Assembly (NCBI GenBank): GCA_964386565.1
Contig: CAYLRU010000004.1
Span: 95,473 to 159,472, forward strand
Source: CAYLRU01 sp964386565
Lineage (GTDB): Bacteria > Desulfobacterota > Desulfobacteria > Desulfobacterales > UBA5616
Direction of reading: 5' to 3'
Length of the DNA: 64,000 nucleotides
The position numbers and the translations under genes are program-made. The notes under the pieces are model-generated. The model saw nothing but the letters and a program-made list of their open reading frames with translations, made no database searches and was not told where the DNA came from. Below are positions 55,953-64,000 of this stretch, piece after piece (positions within the stretch are counted from its first letter, which is position 1; each line of letters begins with the position of its first letter).

Positions 55953-58400
55953 ATGGAAGCAATGAACGTAATACAAACATCATCGGAAGAAAAAGCCATA
56001 CCCAGAATCGGGGTTTACGTATGCCATTGCGGTTTGAACATCGCTCAAACCGTTGATTGCGAAAAAGTGGCAAAACAGGCATTGCAGCTTGACGGCGTTG
56101 TCGTTTCCAAAAATATCGGCTATGCCTGCTCCGAGCCGGGTCAGCATGAGATTCGCGAAGACATCGAAGAAAACGGGTTGGATCGCGTTGTGATGGCTTC
56201 CTGCTCACCCAGGCTCCATGAACCGACATTCCGGCAAATGATGCAAGCCGCCGGGCGGAACCCCTTTATGCTGGAGATGGCAAACCTTCGGGAACAATGC
56301 AGTTGGGTCCATATGCAGGAACCGGAAGCGGCCACCGAAAAGGCTTTTGACCTGGTCAAAATGGCCGTCTCCCGGGTGCGTCACCTGCAACCGTTGTTTC
56401 CGGAAAAACTGCCGTTGACCAAGCGCGCACTGGTTATCGGCGGCGGTGTGGCCGGCATTCAGGCGGCGCTTGACCTTGCCGACAACGGATATGAGGTGGT
56501 CCTGGTGGAAAAAAATCCGTCCATCGGCGGCGTTATGGCCCAGTTGGATAAAACGTTTCCCACCATGGACTGTTCCATCTGAATTCTCGGTCCGAAGATG
56601 ACGGATGTCGGTCGACATCCCCGGATAGTGCTTCACACCCTGACGGAAGTAACGGACGTCAAAGGGTATGTGGGCAACTTTAAGGTGAAACTGCTGAAAA
56701 AAGCCCGGTATGTGGTGGAAGACGAATGCACGTCCTGCGGCGAATGCGTCAAGGTTTGCCCGGTGGTACGTCCGGATGAATTCAACATCGGGCTGTCTTC
56801 CCGCAGGGCCATTTACTCGCCGTTTCCCCAGGCCGTGCCTGCAGCCTATGTGGTCAATATCAACGAGTGCCTGGGAAACAACCCTTCGGTCTGCGCCAAA
56901 TGTGTGGAAGTTTGTGAAAAAAAATGCATCAATTTTCACATGTCCGATGAAGAAATCGTCGAGGACGTCGGGGCCATTATCGTGGCCACGGGATCTTCTC
57001 CTTATGATCCCACTGAAATGGATGAATACGGATACACGCGATTTGAAAACGTCCTCACAAGCCTTGAACTTGAAAGGCTTGTCAACGCCGGAGGGCCTTC
57101 AAAAGGTCAGCTGATTCGGCCAACCGACCGGAAACGTCCCAAATCCGTGGGATTCATCCAATGCGTAGGGTCCCGTTCGTCCAACAAGGGAGGAAAGTAC
57201 TGCTCAAACACCTGCTGCATGAACACCATTAAAAGCACACTGGTGATCAAGGAGCATTTCCCAGGCATCGAGGTAAAAGTATTTTATATCGATATCCGGG
57301 CTTTCGGCAAAGGATGTGAAGACCTCTACCGCCGCAGTCGAAGACTGGGGGTCCAGTATATCCGGGGACTGCCCGGAACCGTTGAAGAACTTGGCAACAA
57401 AAGCCTTAAGGTCGCGGTGGAAAACACCGCCACCGGAAAGGTTGAATTTCATGAGCTGGATATGCTGGTTCTGGCCATCGGATTAAAACCCGGCAAAAGC
57501 AATCAAAAACTCCAGGAAATGCTGGGGCTGCAATTAACGCCGGACGGTTTCTTCCTGGAAGCCCATCCCAAACTGCAGCCGGTGGACGCTGCAACCCGGG
57601 GCATCTTTTTTGCGGGATGCACCGAAGGTCCAAAGGATATCAAGGAGAGCGTCACCCAGGCATCGGCGGCCTCGGCCAGGGCAATCCGGCTGATGCATAA
57701 GGGAGAGATTCTGACCGAACCCATCACGTCGGAAATTATTACGGAAAAGTGCAGGGCATGCGGGAAATGTGCCGAAGTATGCCCCTATAACGCCATCACC
57801 GTGGACAAAAAGAACAAGATACCCGCAACGGTCAATTCGGCGGCATGTGCCGGATGCGGCACTTGCGCGGCTGAATGCCCCTTTGACGCCATAATCATGA
57901 ACCACTTCACCGACACCCAGATCATCCATCAGATCGATGCCATGCTCGAATCGGCACCGGAAAATAAAATTCTGGTCTTTGCCTGCAACTGGTGCTCCTA
58001 TGCCGGGGCCGATTATGCCGGTGTTTCAAGACTCCAGTACCCGCCCAACGTCCGCATGATTCGAACCATGTGTTCAGGACGGGTGGATGAAAAATTCATC
58101 TGGGAAGGATTTGAAAAAGGTGCCCCGGTAGTGCTGGTCTCGGGATGTCATTTCGGCGACTGCCATTATATCGACGCCAACCACTGGACTGAAAAACGGG
58201 TACGGAAAATCCAAAAAAAAATGGAAAAACTGGGCATCCGTGCGGAACGCTTACAGCTTAAATGGATCAGTGCAGCCGAAGGCATCATCTTTTCAAACTT
58301 CATGAAAAAAATGGAAAAGCTGAGGCAAACCGTTTCCCAGGCGGAAATCGACGAAACCATTGAAATTTTGAAAAACAGGAAAAATAAGGGGGAAGATTAG
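55953..58400 (+). CDS. hdrA: HdrA-MvhD fusion, selenoprotein (in-frame UGA = Sec210)
   Basis: Read through TGA at 56580-56582, this is a single 815-residue protein. Residues 1-150 are the HdrA N-terminal domain (RIGVYVCHCGLNI). A Rossmann FAD motif follows at about 163 (VIGGGVAGIQAALDLA). The UGA falls in TFPTMDCSI-U-ILGPKM, exactly where HdrA proteins have the second Cys of their own cluster motif. Next come an inserted ferredoxin domain (CTSCGECVKVCP near 258), the second half of the flavin domain, two C-terminal clusters (CRACGKCAEVCP and CAGCGTCAAECP), and a complete MvhD domain (ACNWCSYAGAD, MCSGRVDE, GCHFGDCHY). HdrA is the flavin-based bifurcation subunit of Hdr. ATG 55953 is chosen over TTG 55950 because GAGG lies 7 bp upstream. 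Confidence 0.93.
56583..56620 (+). promoter_or_regulatory. Bacterial SECIS element
   Basis: Directly after the UGA, GGATGTC (56603-56609) and GACATCC (56614-56620) form a perfect 7-bp stem with the 4-nt loop GGTC. The loop lies 27 nt after the UGA, inside the distance range known for bacterial SECIS hairpins, and contains the G and U expected for SelB contact. It is also coding sequence. Confidence 0.75.
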
Positions 58401-58403
58401 AAG

Positions 58404-58542
58404 TGGTTTCAAAACCTTCCCTCTGGCCCATTCTCTGTGTTGTGCCGAGGCATTCAATCCCCTAAATATCAGGTTTTATATTCCCGTGGTTGAATGTCTT
58501 GGCCCGCCTTGACTTTAGACCCGGTTTAAAGTCTTGAAACCA
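58404..58542. repeat. Inverted-repeat element between hdrA and the UvrD fusion (inward arms)
   Basis: Two nested inverted pairs are present: TGGTTTCAA (58404-58412) with TTGAAACCA (58534-58542), and CATTCAA (58451-58457) with TTGAATG (58490-58496). A further hairpin, GACTTTA/TAAAGTC (58511-58533), lies inside the right arm and may help end hdr transcription, but it has no T-run. The words shared with 41140-41273 suggest the same repeat family. Confidence 0.55.
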
Positions 58543-58564
58543 TCTCCAGGGACGGAAACGACCA

Positions 58565-61500
58565 ATGGAATTCATCACCGATTTTCATGTCCATTCAAAA
58601 TACTCGAGGGCAACCGCAAAAAACCTCGATCTTGAACACCTGTATATTACCGCCCAGATCAAAGGTATCACCGTGGTCGGAACGGGAGATTTCACCCATC
58701 CCGGCTGGTTTTCTGAAATCAAGGAAAAGCTTGAACCGGCCGAACCCGGATTGTACAGATTAAAACGGGAGATCGCCCATGCCTGCGACAAAGCGGTCCC
58801 GTCATCCTGCAAAAACCCGGTCCGGTTTATCCTGGTCACCGAAATCAGCAATATCTATAAAAAAGGCAGCCGAACGCGAAAAAACCATAACCTGGTTTTT
58901 CTGCCCGATATCGAACATGCAGAAACATTAAACGCAAAACTTGACGCTGTCGGTAATATTACTTCCGACGGTCGACCCATTCTCGGACTCGATGCAAAAC
59001 ACCTGCTGGAAATTCTCCTTGGCGTAACCGAAAAAGGGTTTCTGGTTCCCGCCCATATCTGGACCCCGTGGTTTTCCCTGCTGGGATCCAAGTCCGGTTT
59101 TGATTCCCTGGAAGAATGCTTTGAAGATCTCACCCCGTACATCTTCGCCGTTGAAACGGGCCTGTCGTCCGACCCTGCCATGAACCGAAAAGTGTCCGGC
59201 CTCGACAGGTTAACGCTGATATCCAACTCCGATGCCCACTCTCCGTTTTATCTCGGCAGGGAGGCCAACCGGTTTAACACCGGTTTGTCTTATGACGACA
59301 TCAGATCCGCCCTTAAGACCGGCGACCCAAACCAATTTTTGGGCACTTTTGAATTTTATCCTGAAGAGGGGAAATACCATTATGACGGACATCGAAAATG
59401 CAACATCTGTTTTCATCCTGAAGAAAGCCTGAAGCATAACGGTATTTGTCCCGTTTGCAACACCCCCCTGACCCTTGGGGTTTTATATCGCGTCATGGAA
59501 CTGGCGGACCGGGAAGACACCTTGACCGATACCGGTACCCATCCCTATTACAGTATTATTCCGCTGACCGATATACTGGCCGATATTTTCACGGTGGGCC
59601 CAAAAACCAAGAAAGTTCTGACGAATTACGACAAGGCGGTCAATACCCTCGGCCCGGAATTCGACATCCTGCATACCCTCCCCATCGGGAAAATCCAAAC
59701 CGCCGGAATTCCGCTCTTGGGCGAAGCAGTGAAGCGAATGCGGGAAAACCGGATCCGGATGTCACCGGGATTTGACGGAGAATTCGGTAAGGTAAAAATC
59801 TTTGACCCGGAGGAAAGAAGGCGACTGATGGGACAGAAGTCCCTGTTTGTCCTTCCCGGGCCCCGGGAAAAGAATTCCGGTAACGCCATAAAAGAAAAAC
59901 CCCGTGAAAGCGATGATCCGCCGGTTATTCCGGCCCATCCTGTTTTAACCTGTCAGGAGCAGCTCCTTCCGTTTGAAAACTGTATTGACATTCTTTCCGG
60001 TCTGAATGATGAGCAAAAAAAGGCCGTTACATATGAGGGTGGCCCCCAGTTGATCGTGGCCGGTCCCGGCACCGGGAAAACCCGAACCCTCACCTGTAAA
60101 ATCGCGTACCTCATATCTGAAAAAAACATCTCACCCCGCCACATCCTGGCTGTCACGTTTACCAATAAAGCGGCCCGGGAGATGCGGGAACGGCTGGAAA
60201 CGCTTGTACCGGGCCATGACGCCCGACCCTTTATTGCCACCATTCATTCGTTCTGCTACACGGTGTTGACGGATCATTTTCAAAAATGTGGACTGCCCGT
60301 GGCTACCGTAATCGATGATACGGATCAACGACAACTGGCGGTGGAAGCCTGCCGCCAAGTCAAATCAGGCGCCGATGTCCCCCCTGTTTCCACGGAGCGT
60401 TTGATCCAGTGGATCGCCACGGCCAAACAGAAACTGATCCAACCCGGAGATGATTTATCGGGCATTGCGGAAAAGTCCTTTGAACGTTTGTTTCAAAACG
60501 TCTATCGGCGTTATCAGGAAATGCTGGCGCTTCATGGTGTAATGGATTTCGAAGACCTCATTTTAAAATGCGCATGGCTTTTTAAGGATCATCCCGAAGT
60601 TCTGGAAAACCATCGCCGGATGATTCGGCACCTCTTCGTGGATGAATATCAGGACTTGAATTACGGCCAGTATTACGTTCTTAAAGCCCTTGCCGAAGAT
60701 ACCGAAACCTTTTGCGTCATCGGCGACCCGGATCAGGCCATCTATGGCTTCAGGGGATCCGACCCTGCTTATTTTAACCGATTTCGTCTGGACTTTCCCC
60801 AAGCGAAGATCTTCACCCTTAAGCAAAACTATCGGTCAACCGAAACCATACTCAAAGGATCTTATCAGGTTATTCAAAACCATGCAGACAAAACCTACGC
60901 ATCAAAACGGGTATATTCAGGAATACACGGCAGTAAAACGCTTTGTATCCTTTCATCGGCATCGGAAAAAGCCGAAGCCGTCGCCATCGGAAAAACAATC
61001 GAAAATTTAATCGGCGGAACCGGATTTCATGCCATTGATTTCAACAAGCTGGAGTCTTCCGAGGACAGCGAGAGAAGCTTTTCGGATTTTGCCGTTTTGT
61101 ACCGGACACGGTCCCAGGCCGCCGTAATTGCCGATGTATTTGAAAAGGCCGGCATCCCCTGCCAGATTGCCAGTCGAAACAACCTCTTTGAAGAAAAAGG
61201 GATTCGTGAACTGATCAGTTTTTTCAAACTTGTTGAAGGGATCGGTCAGTTCCGCGATTTGGAAAGGATCATCCGTCTTCCCGGTTCCGGCATTGGTCGC
61301 CGGGGCGCTGATCAATTGAAAAATTGGTATTTTCAGAAACAGTTGCCGTTGAATGATGCCATGGCCCATATCAGGCGGCTGCCCATTGCTGAAATGTCAA
61401 AAAAGACCCAGCTCAAACTGGACAGACTGATAGCGGAATTTAGTCACATTCAACGGGAATTAAATGAAACCCCCATTGAAAACCGGCTTCACCGTCTCAT

Positions 61501-61999
61501 CCGTATTCCCATCTTGTCAGCCGCATTGAAACAAAATAAGAATCACCCGGAAACCATGCGCCGGATAACCGCGCTTTGCCGAGAGTTTCCGGATGATGCC
61601 CCTGGTTTTGTCACGGCGCTGTCCCTGCAGTCAGATACCGACGCCTACCACCCCGATGCCCAAAAAGTAACGCTGATGACACTGCACGCGTCCAAAGGTC
61701 TTGAATTCCCCGTAGTTTTTATTGCCGGATGCGAAAACGGTTTAATCCCTTATGCCGGAACCAACGGAAAAGACACGGATATGGAGGAAGAACGGCGCCT
61801 CTTTTATGTGGCCATGACCCGGGCCAAAGAGCAGCTCTACCTGACATGGTCGAAAAAGCGAATGATTTACGGGAAATCATCCGAACGGAAACTTTCACCA
61901 TTTGTTCGAGATATCGAAAACCAGTTGCTGAAGCATAAGCAGACCCACGCCAAAAAAAAGAAACACAGAGACAATAAGCAATTGACGCTGTTTCCCTAA
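58565..61999 (+). CDS. Endonuclease Q-like PHP domain fused to UvrD-type helicase
   Basis: The 1,144-residue protein has two parts. Residues 1-400 resemble endonuclease Q, a PHP-fold enzyme that nicks DNA 5' of deaminated bases: DFHVHSKYSRAT (metal-binding HxH), GTGDFTHPGW, SNSDAHSP, and a zinc motif CNIC...CPVC around residues 279-298. Residues about 480-1,110 are a UvrD/PcrA-like superfamily 1A helicase: GPGTGKTRTL (Walker A), AVTFTNKAAREM, DEYQDLN (motif II), GDPDQAIYGFRG, QNYRST, TLHASKGLEF, and FYVAMTRAKEQL. A basic tail ends KKKKHRDNKQLTLFP. The fusion would couple nicking at damaged bases to strand unwinding for repair. The ATG follows AGGGACGG. It is probably its own transcription unit. 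Confidence 0.9.
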   Translation: MEFITDFHVHSKYSRATAKNLDLEHLYITAQIKGITVVGTGDFTHPGWFSEIKEKLEPAEPGLYRLKREIAHACDKAVPSSCKNPVRFILVTEISNIYKKGSRTRKNHNLVFLPDIEHAETLNAKLDAVGNITSDGRPILGLDAKHLLEILLGVTEKGFLVPAHIWTPWFSLLGSKSGFDSLEECFEDLTPYIFAVETGLSSDPAMNRKVSGLDRLTLISNSDAHSPFYLGREANRFNTGLSYDDIRSALKTGDPNQFLGTFEFYPEEGKYHYDGHRKCNICFHPEESLKHNGICPVCNTPLTLGVLYRVMELADREDTLTDTGTHPYYSIIPLTDILADIFTVGPKTKKVLTNYDKAVNTLGPEFDILHTLPIGKIQTAGIPLLGEAVKRMRENRIRMSPGFDGEFGKVKIFDPEERRRLMGQKSLFVLPGPREKNSGNAIKEKPRESDDPPVIPAHPVLTCQEQLLPFENCIDILSGLNDEQKKAVTYEGGPQLIVAGPGTGKTRTLTCKIAYLISEKNISPRHILAVTFTNKAAREMRERLETLVPGHDARPFIATIHSFCYTVLTDHFQKCGLPVATVIDDTDQRQLAVEACRQVKSGADVPPVSTERLIQWIATAKQKLIQPGDDLSGIAEKSFERLFQNVYRRYQEMLALHGVMDFEDLILKCAWLFKDHPEVLENHRRMIRHLFVDEYQDLNYGQYYVLKALAEDTETFCVIGDPDQAIYGFRGSDPAYFNRFRLDFPQAKIFTLKQNYRSTETILKGSYQVIQNHADKTYASKRVYSGIHGSKTLCILSSASEKAEAVAIGKTIENLIGGTGFHAIDFNKLESSEDSERSFSDFAVLYRTRSQAAVIADVFEKAGIPCQIASRNNLFEEKGIRELISFFKLVEGIGQFRDLERIIRLPGSGIGRRGADQLKNWYFQKQLPLNDAMAHIRRLPIAEMSKKTQLKLDRLIAEFSHIQRELNETPIENRLHRLIRIPILSAALKQNKNHPETMRRITALCREFPDDAPGFVTALSLQSDTDAYHPDAQKVTLMTLHASKGLEFPVVFIAGCENGLIPYAGTNGKDTDMEEERRLFYVAMTRAKEQLYLTWSKKRMIYGKSSERKLSPFVRDIENQLLKHKQTHAKKKKHRDNKQLTLFP

Positions 62000-62117
62000 C
62001 TCACATCCATCCGGATAAATCGGACCAGCCAATTTTTTCTGTTGTTTTCTCCGCCTGGGAAAGTTATAGTCGATATCCTGAAATGCTGACCCGACAAAAG
62101 CCGGAATCCGGCGCACG

Positions 62118-62290
62118 ATGAAAAACAATTTGCGATTGCGACAACACCATGGGAATCCCCCCAGCAGGACATCAACGACGGCCTGACGATTTTATACCTC
62201 ATCGGCAACCGGGAAGTGAAATTGCGGGGAATCACCATTCTTGTCACCAGCACCCTGACAAAATCTTCACGGTGCCCATCTCCTAGATGA
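62118..62290 (+). pseudogene. Remnant of a nucleoside hydrolase N-terminus
   Basis: After ATG 62118 a frame change gives AIATTPWESPQQ, then DINDGLTILYLIGN and REVKLRGITILV, ending in TGA at 62290. Nucleoside hydrolases begin with a very similar stretch (DTDxGxDDAxALLYLL...PEVELxGIT) that binds calcium and ribose. The acidic motif is only partly kept and the remaining 250 or so residues are absent, so this looks like a decayed fragment. The similarity is by eye and short. Confidence 0.4.
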
Positions 62291-62320
62291 GACATTTTTT
62301 CAAATTTTCATAGGAATACC

Positions 62321-63619
62321 ATGGAACATACAAAACACTCTGAAAAACCTGCATTCTTCTATGGCTGGTGGGTCGTCATGGCCTGCTCCCTCATCGCCTT
62401 CCTGTCAGGAGCAAGCCGGTTTTCCTTTACCATGTTTTTTCCAACCCTGATCGATGACCTCGGCTGGACCAGGGCAACCCTGGGATTCGGCCTGACCCTT
62501 CACATGTGGACGTATGCCTTTTTCGTGATTGCCGCCGGATATTTCGTGGATAAGTACGGCGCAAGGCTGATCATGTCCATCGGCGGTTTGATCATCATCA
62601 TCGGTCTGGTATTGACGTCTACCCTGACCTGTGTATGGCAATTTTATCTCTATTACGGCGTGCTTCTGGCCATTGGTGTATCCATGACATTTGCCGTACC
62701 GATATTGGGGACGGTGAGAAAATGGTTCATCAAAAAAGCAGGCCTCGCACTGGCATTCACCAATGTCGGCGGCGGACTGGGCGGCGTTCTCATGGCCGTG
62801 TTGATCCCCGAAATGATCGCTGCCTTGGGATGGCGCAGGAGTTGGCTTTATCTGGGTCTGGGACTGGGCGCCCTGATTATTCTTCTTGCCGCCGTCATCA
62901 TCAGAAAAAGCCCGGAATCCATTGGGCTCTTGCCGGACGGCGAATCAGATCCGGCTGATACGACAATAGAGAACCCTGCCGACCGATCGGAACCGGCAGG
63001 ACCGGAAGAAATCTGGACGGTTGGCGATGCGCTGAAAACCCGGTCTTTCTGGTGTTTCCTGGCAGGGGGATCCATCAGCACCATTCCGGCTATCGGGATT
63101 ACCGGGCATATCGTCAACTGGGGGATGGATATCGCCAAGGCCGCGGATATCTCCATTCCCCAAGCCATGGGATATATCAAGCTCGCCGTTATGCTCAGCG
63201 CCGTGTTTACGATGATAGGGGCAATGGCAGGCGGACCGGTATCGGACCGTTTCGGCAGAAAATCGATCATCTGCCTGGGACTGGCAGCCAATGCCGTGCT
63301 TTTCCTGTTTATCCCAAAAATTACCACCATGCCCCTGGTCGTTGCCGCCGCCGCAACCATGGGATTCTCCGGAGGGTTTGTCGGCCCGGTATGGGGCGCC
63401 TATCTGGGAGACATTTTCGGAAGGCACGCCCTTGCAACCATTTTCAGCCTCATCGTATTCTCCATCGGCATCATCGGAGGAACCGGATCCGTCATTTTCG
63501 GATGGCTCCACGATCTGGGCGGATCGTACAAATGGGCCTGGTTTCTGTCCTCCGGCTGTACGGGCATCACTTTTTTTCTATTTCTGATGACAAGAAAAGA
63601 GGTAAAAAATTCCAACTGA
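62321..63619 (+). CDS. MFS transporter, oxalate/formate antiporter (OFA)-like
   Basis: The 432-residue protein has about 12 hydrophobic segments. It begins YGWWVVMACSLIAFLSGASR, which is typical of OFA and monocarboxylate-type MFS members. The loop 2-3 motif appears as GYFVDKYGARLIM, and its counterpart after helix 8 as GGPVSDRFGRKSII. A charged central loop (about residues 195-230) separates the two six-helix halves. The substrate is unknown; a small carboxylate is a reasonable guess from family membership. AGGAA lies just upstream of the ATG. It is flanked by two gene remnants, so the neighbourhood gives no help on function. Confidence 0.85.
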   Translation: MEHTKHSEKPAFFYGWWVVMACSLIAFLSGASRFSFTMFFPTLIDDLGWTRATLGFGLTLHMWTYAFFVIAAGYFVDKYGARLIMSIGGLIIIIGLVLTSTLTCVWQFYLYYGVLLAIGVSMTFAVPILGTVRKWFIKKAGLALAFTNVGGGLGGVLMAVLIPEMIAALGWRRSWLYLGLGLGALIILLAAVIIRKSPESIGLLPDGESDPADTTIENPADRSEPAGPEEIWTVGDALKTRSFWCFLAGGSISTIPAIGITGHIVNWGMDIAKAADISIPQAMGYIKLAVMLSAVFTMIGAMAGGPVSDRFGRKSIICLGLAANAVLFLFIPKITTMPLVVAAAATMGFSGGFVGPVWGAYLGDIFGRHALATIFSLIVFSIGIIGGTGSVIFGWLHDLGGSYKWAWFLSSGCTGITFFLFLMTRKEVKNSN

Positions 63620-63655
63620 TAATGATCGCATCCTGCCTGTCCATTTGTCGCCGGT

Positions 63656-63872
63656 TTACCCGGCCTTTTTCTGATGTTTATCGATTTCTCCCTGAAAATA
63701 CGCATTGGCGAATTCGACGAACTCTTCATCCTTCATTATGGGTTGAGAAGCGGCTTTCATCGTTTCCTCACTGATACTTCCCGTTGATACACTTTCATGG
63801 CCCGCTCTGAAGAATACGATCCGTCGCGCCTTTGGTTTTCCTGGGACTGCCGTTAAACGCCAATACTTTCAT
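63656..63872 (-). pseudogene. Decayed flavodoxin-family NAD(P)H-dependent oxidoreductase
   Basis: The minus strand starts at ATG 63872, with a GGGGG-type ribosome binding site, and reads MKVLAFNGSPRKTKG, ATDRILQSGP, then a stop. MKVLxFNGSPRKxxxT is the FMN-binding start of flavodoxin-like reductases. Immediately after, a different frame reads AGHESVSTGSISEETM, KAASQPIMKDEEFVEF, then ANAYFQGEIDKHQKKAG and TAA at 63658-63656. It resembles the C-terminal end of the same kind of protein. About 150-200 middle residues are missing, so this is an internal deletion with a frameshift. Confidence 0.55.
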
Positions 63873-64000
63873 TCATTTCCCCCTTTTCTGATGGTTGATA
63901 ATCATTTTCTTGAGATGATGCGATCCATCTCCGACCTCCCCAACTTCTCTTTTGGTTGATGAGGCTATGAAACGAGCAAAAGGCAACCAATCTGTTGCAG
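63873..64000. other. Right-edge sequence without a clear gene
   Basis: A minus-strand frame is open from the right edge and ends at 63852 with EKGEMNESIGV, overlapping the start of the flavodoxin remnant. It may be the tail of a gene lying to the right, but I do not recognise the sequence. Confidence 0.3.

Noticed and set aside
56580..56582. TGA read as a true stop or nonsense mutation splitting hdrA into two genes (second start at 56598)
   Set aside because: The frame continues unchanged. The TGA sits at a conserved cysteine position, a SECIS-like hairpin follows, and SelB is encoded nearby. No ribosome binding site precedes 56598.

Overview
The window looks like a chromosomal segment of an anaerobic, sulfate-reducer-like member of the Desulfobacterota (inference). 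The grounds are a selenocysteine-type HdrA, a 2-oxoacid:ferredoxin oxidoreductase joined to Hdr/Mvh-type electron-transfer proteins, SelB, a DUF2333 protein, and a giant LEPR-xLL surface-type protein. I see no phage genes, insertion sequences or CRISPR array.

Layout. (1) Positions 1-40402, minus strand: one open frame of at least 13,467 codons that starts at 40402 and runs off the left edge. It encodes a giant repetitive, presumably exported protein. In order it has an N-terminal LEPRILLS tag, a PGNSPG autotransporter-like motif, some 70-80 degenerate repeats of about 115-130 residues with eight embedded FMGQGP modules, six Ig-like repeats, and an RTX-like calcium-binding array near the left edge. 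Inside it lies a seemingly perfect 4,319-bp direct duplication (17954-22272 and 23495-27813). (2) 40403-41306: a tRNA-His/tRNA-Arg pair on the minus strand with a promoter and terminator, then an inverted-repeat element. (3) 41307-44598, plus: a small membrane protein, SelB, and a DUF2333 membrane-anchored protein. (4) 44681-47046, minus: a MoxR-type AAA ATPase and a CoxE-like VWA protein. (5) 47745-58400, plus: ferredoxin, KorA, KorB, KorC, a 1,124-residue GltD/HdrA hybrid flavoprotein, an MvhD-HdrC-HdrB fusion, and an HdrA-MvhD fusion read through an in-frame UGA. (6) 58565-61999: an endonuclease Q-like/UvrD helicase fusion. (7) 62118-63872: an MFS transporter flanked by two probable gene remnants.

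How the genes fit together. Region 5 reads as one operon for oxidising a 2-oxoacid with CoA. Its electrons would pass through ferredoxin to a flavin/Fe-S assembly that could bifurcate or confurcate them among ferredoxin, a pyridine nucleotide and a disulfide or other two-electron carrier. The last gene needs selenocysteine insertion. SelB, the factor that does this, is encoded 12 kb upstream in the same window. A 7-bp stem-loop of the right kind lies just after the UGA.

Limits. All homology calls are from motif recognition by eye. The giant frame was followed through most of its length by reading the complement, not by software.
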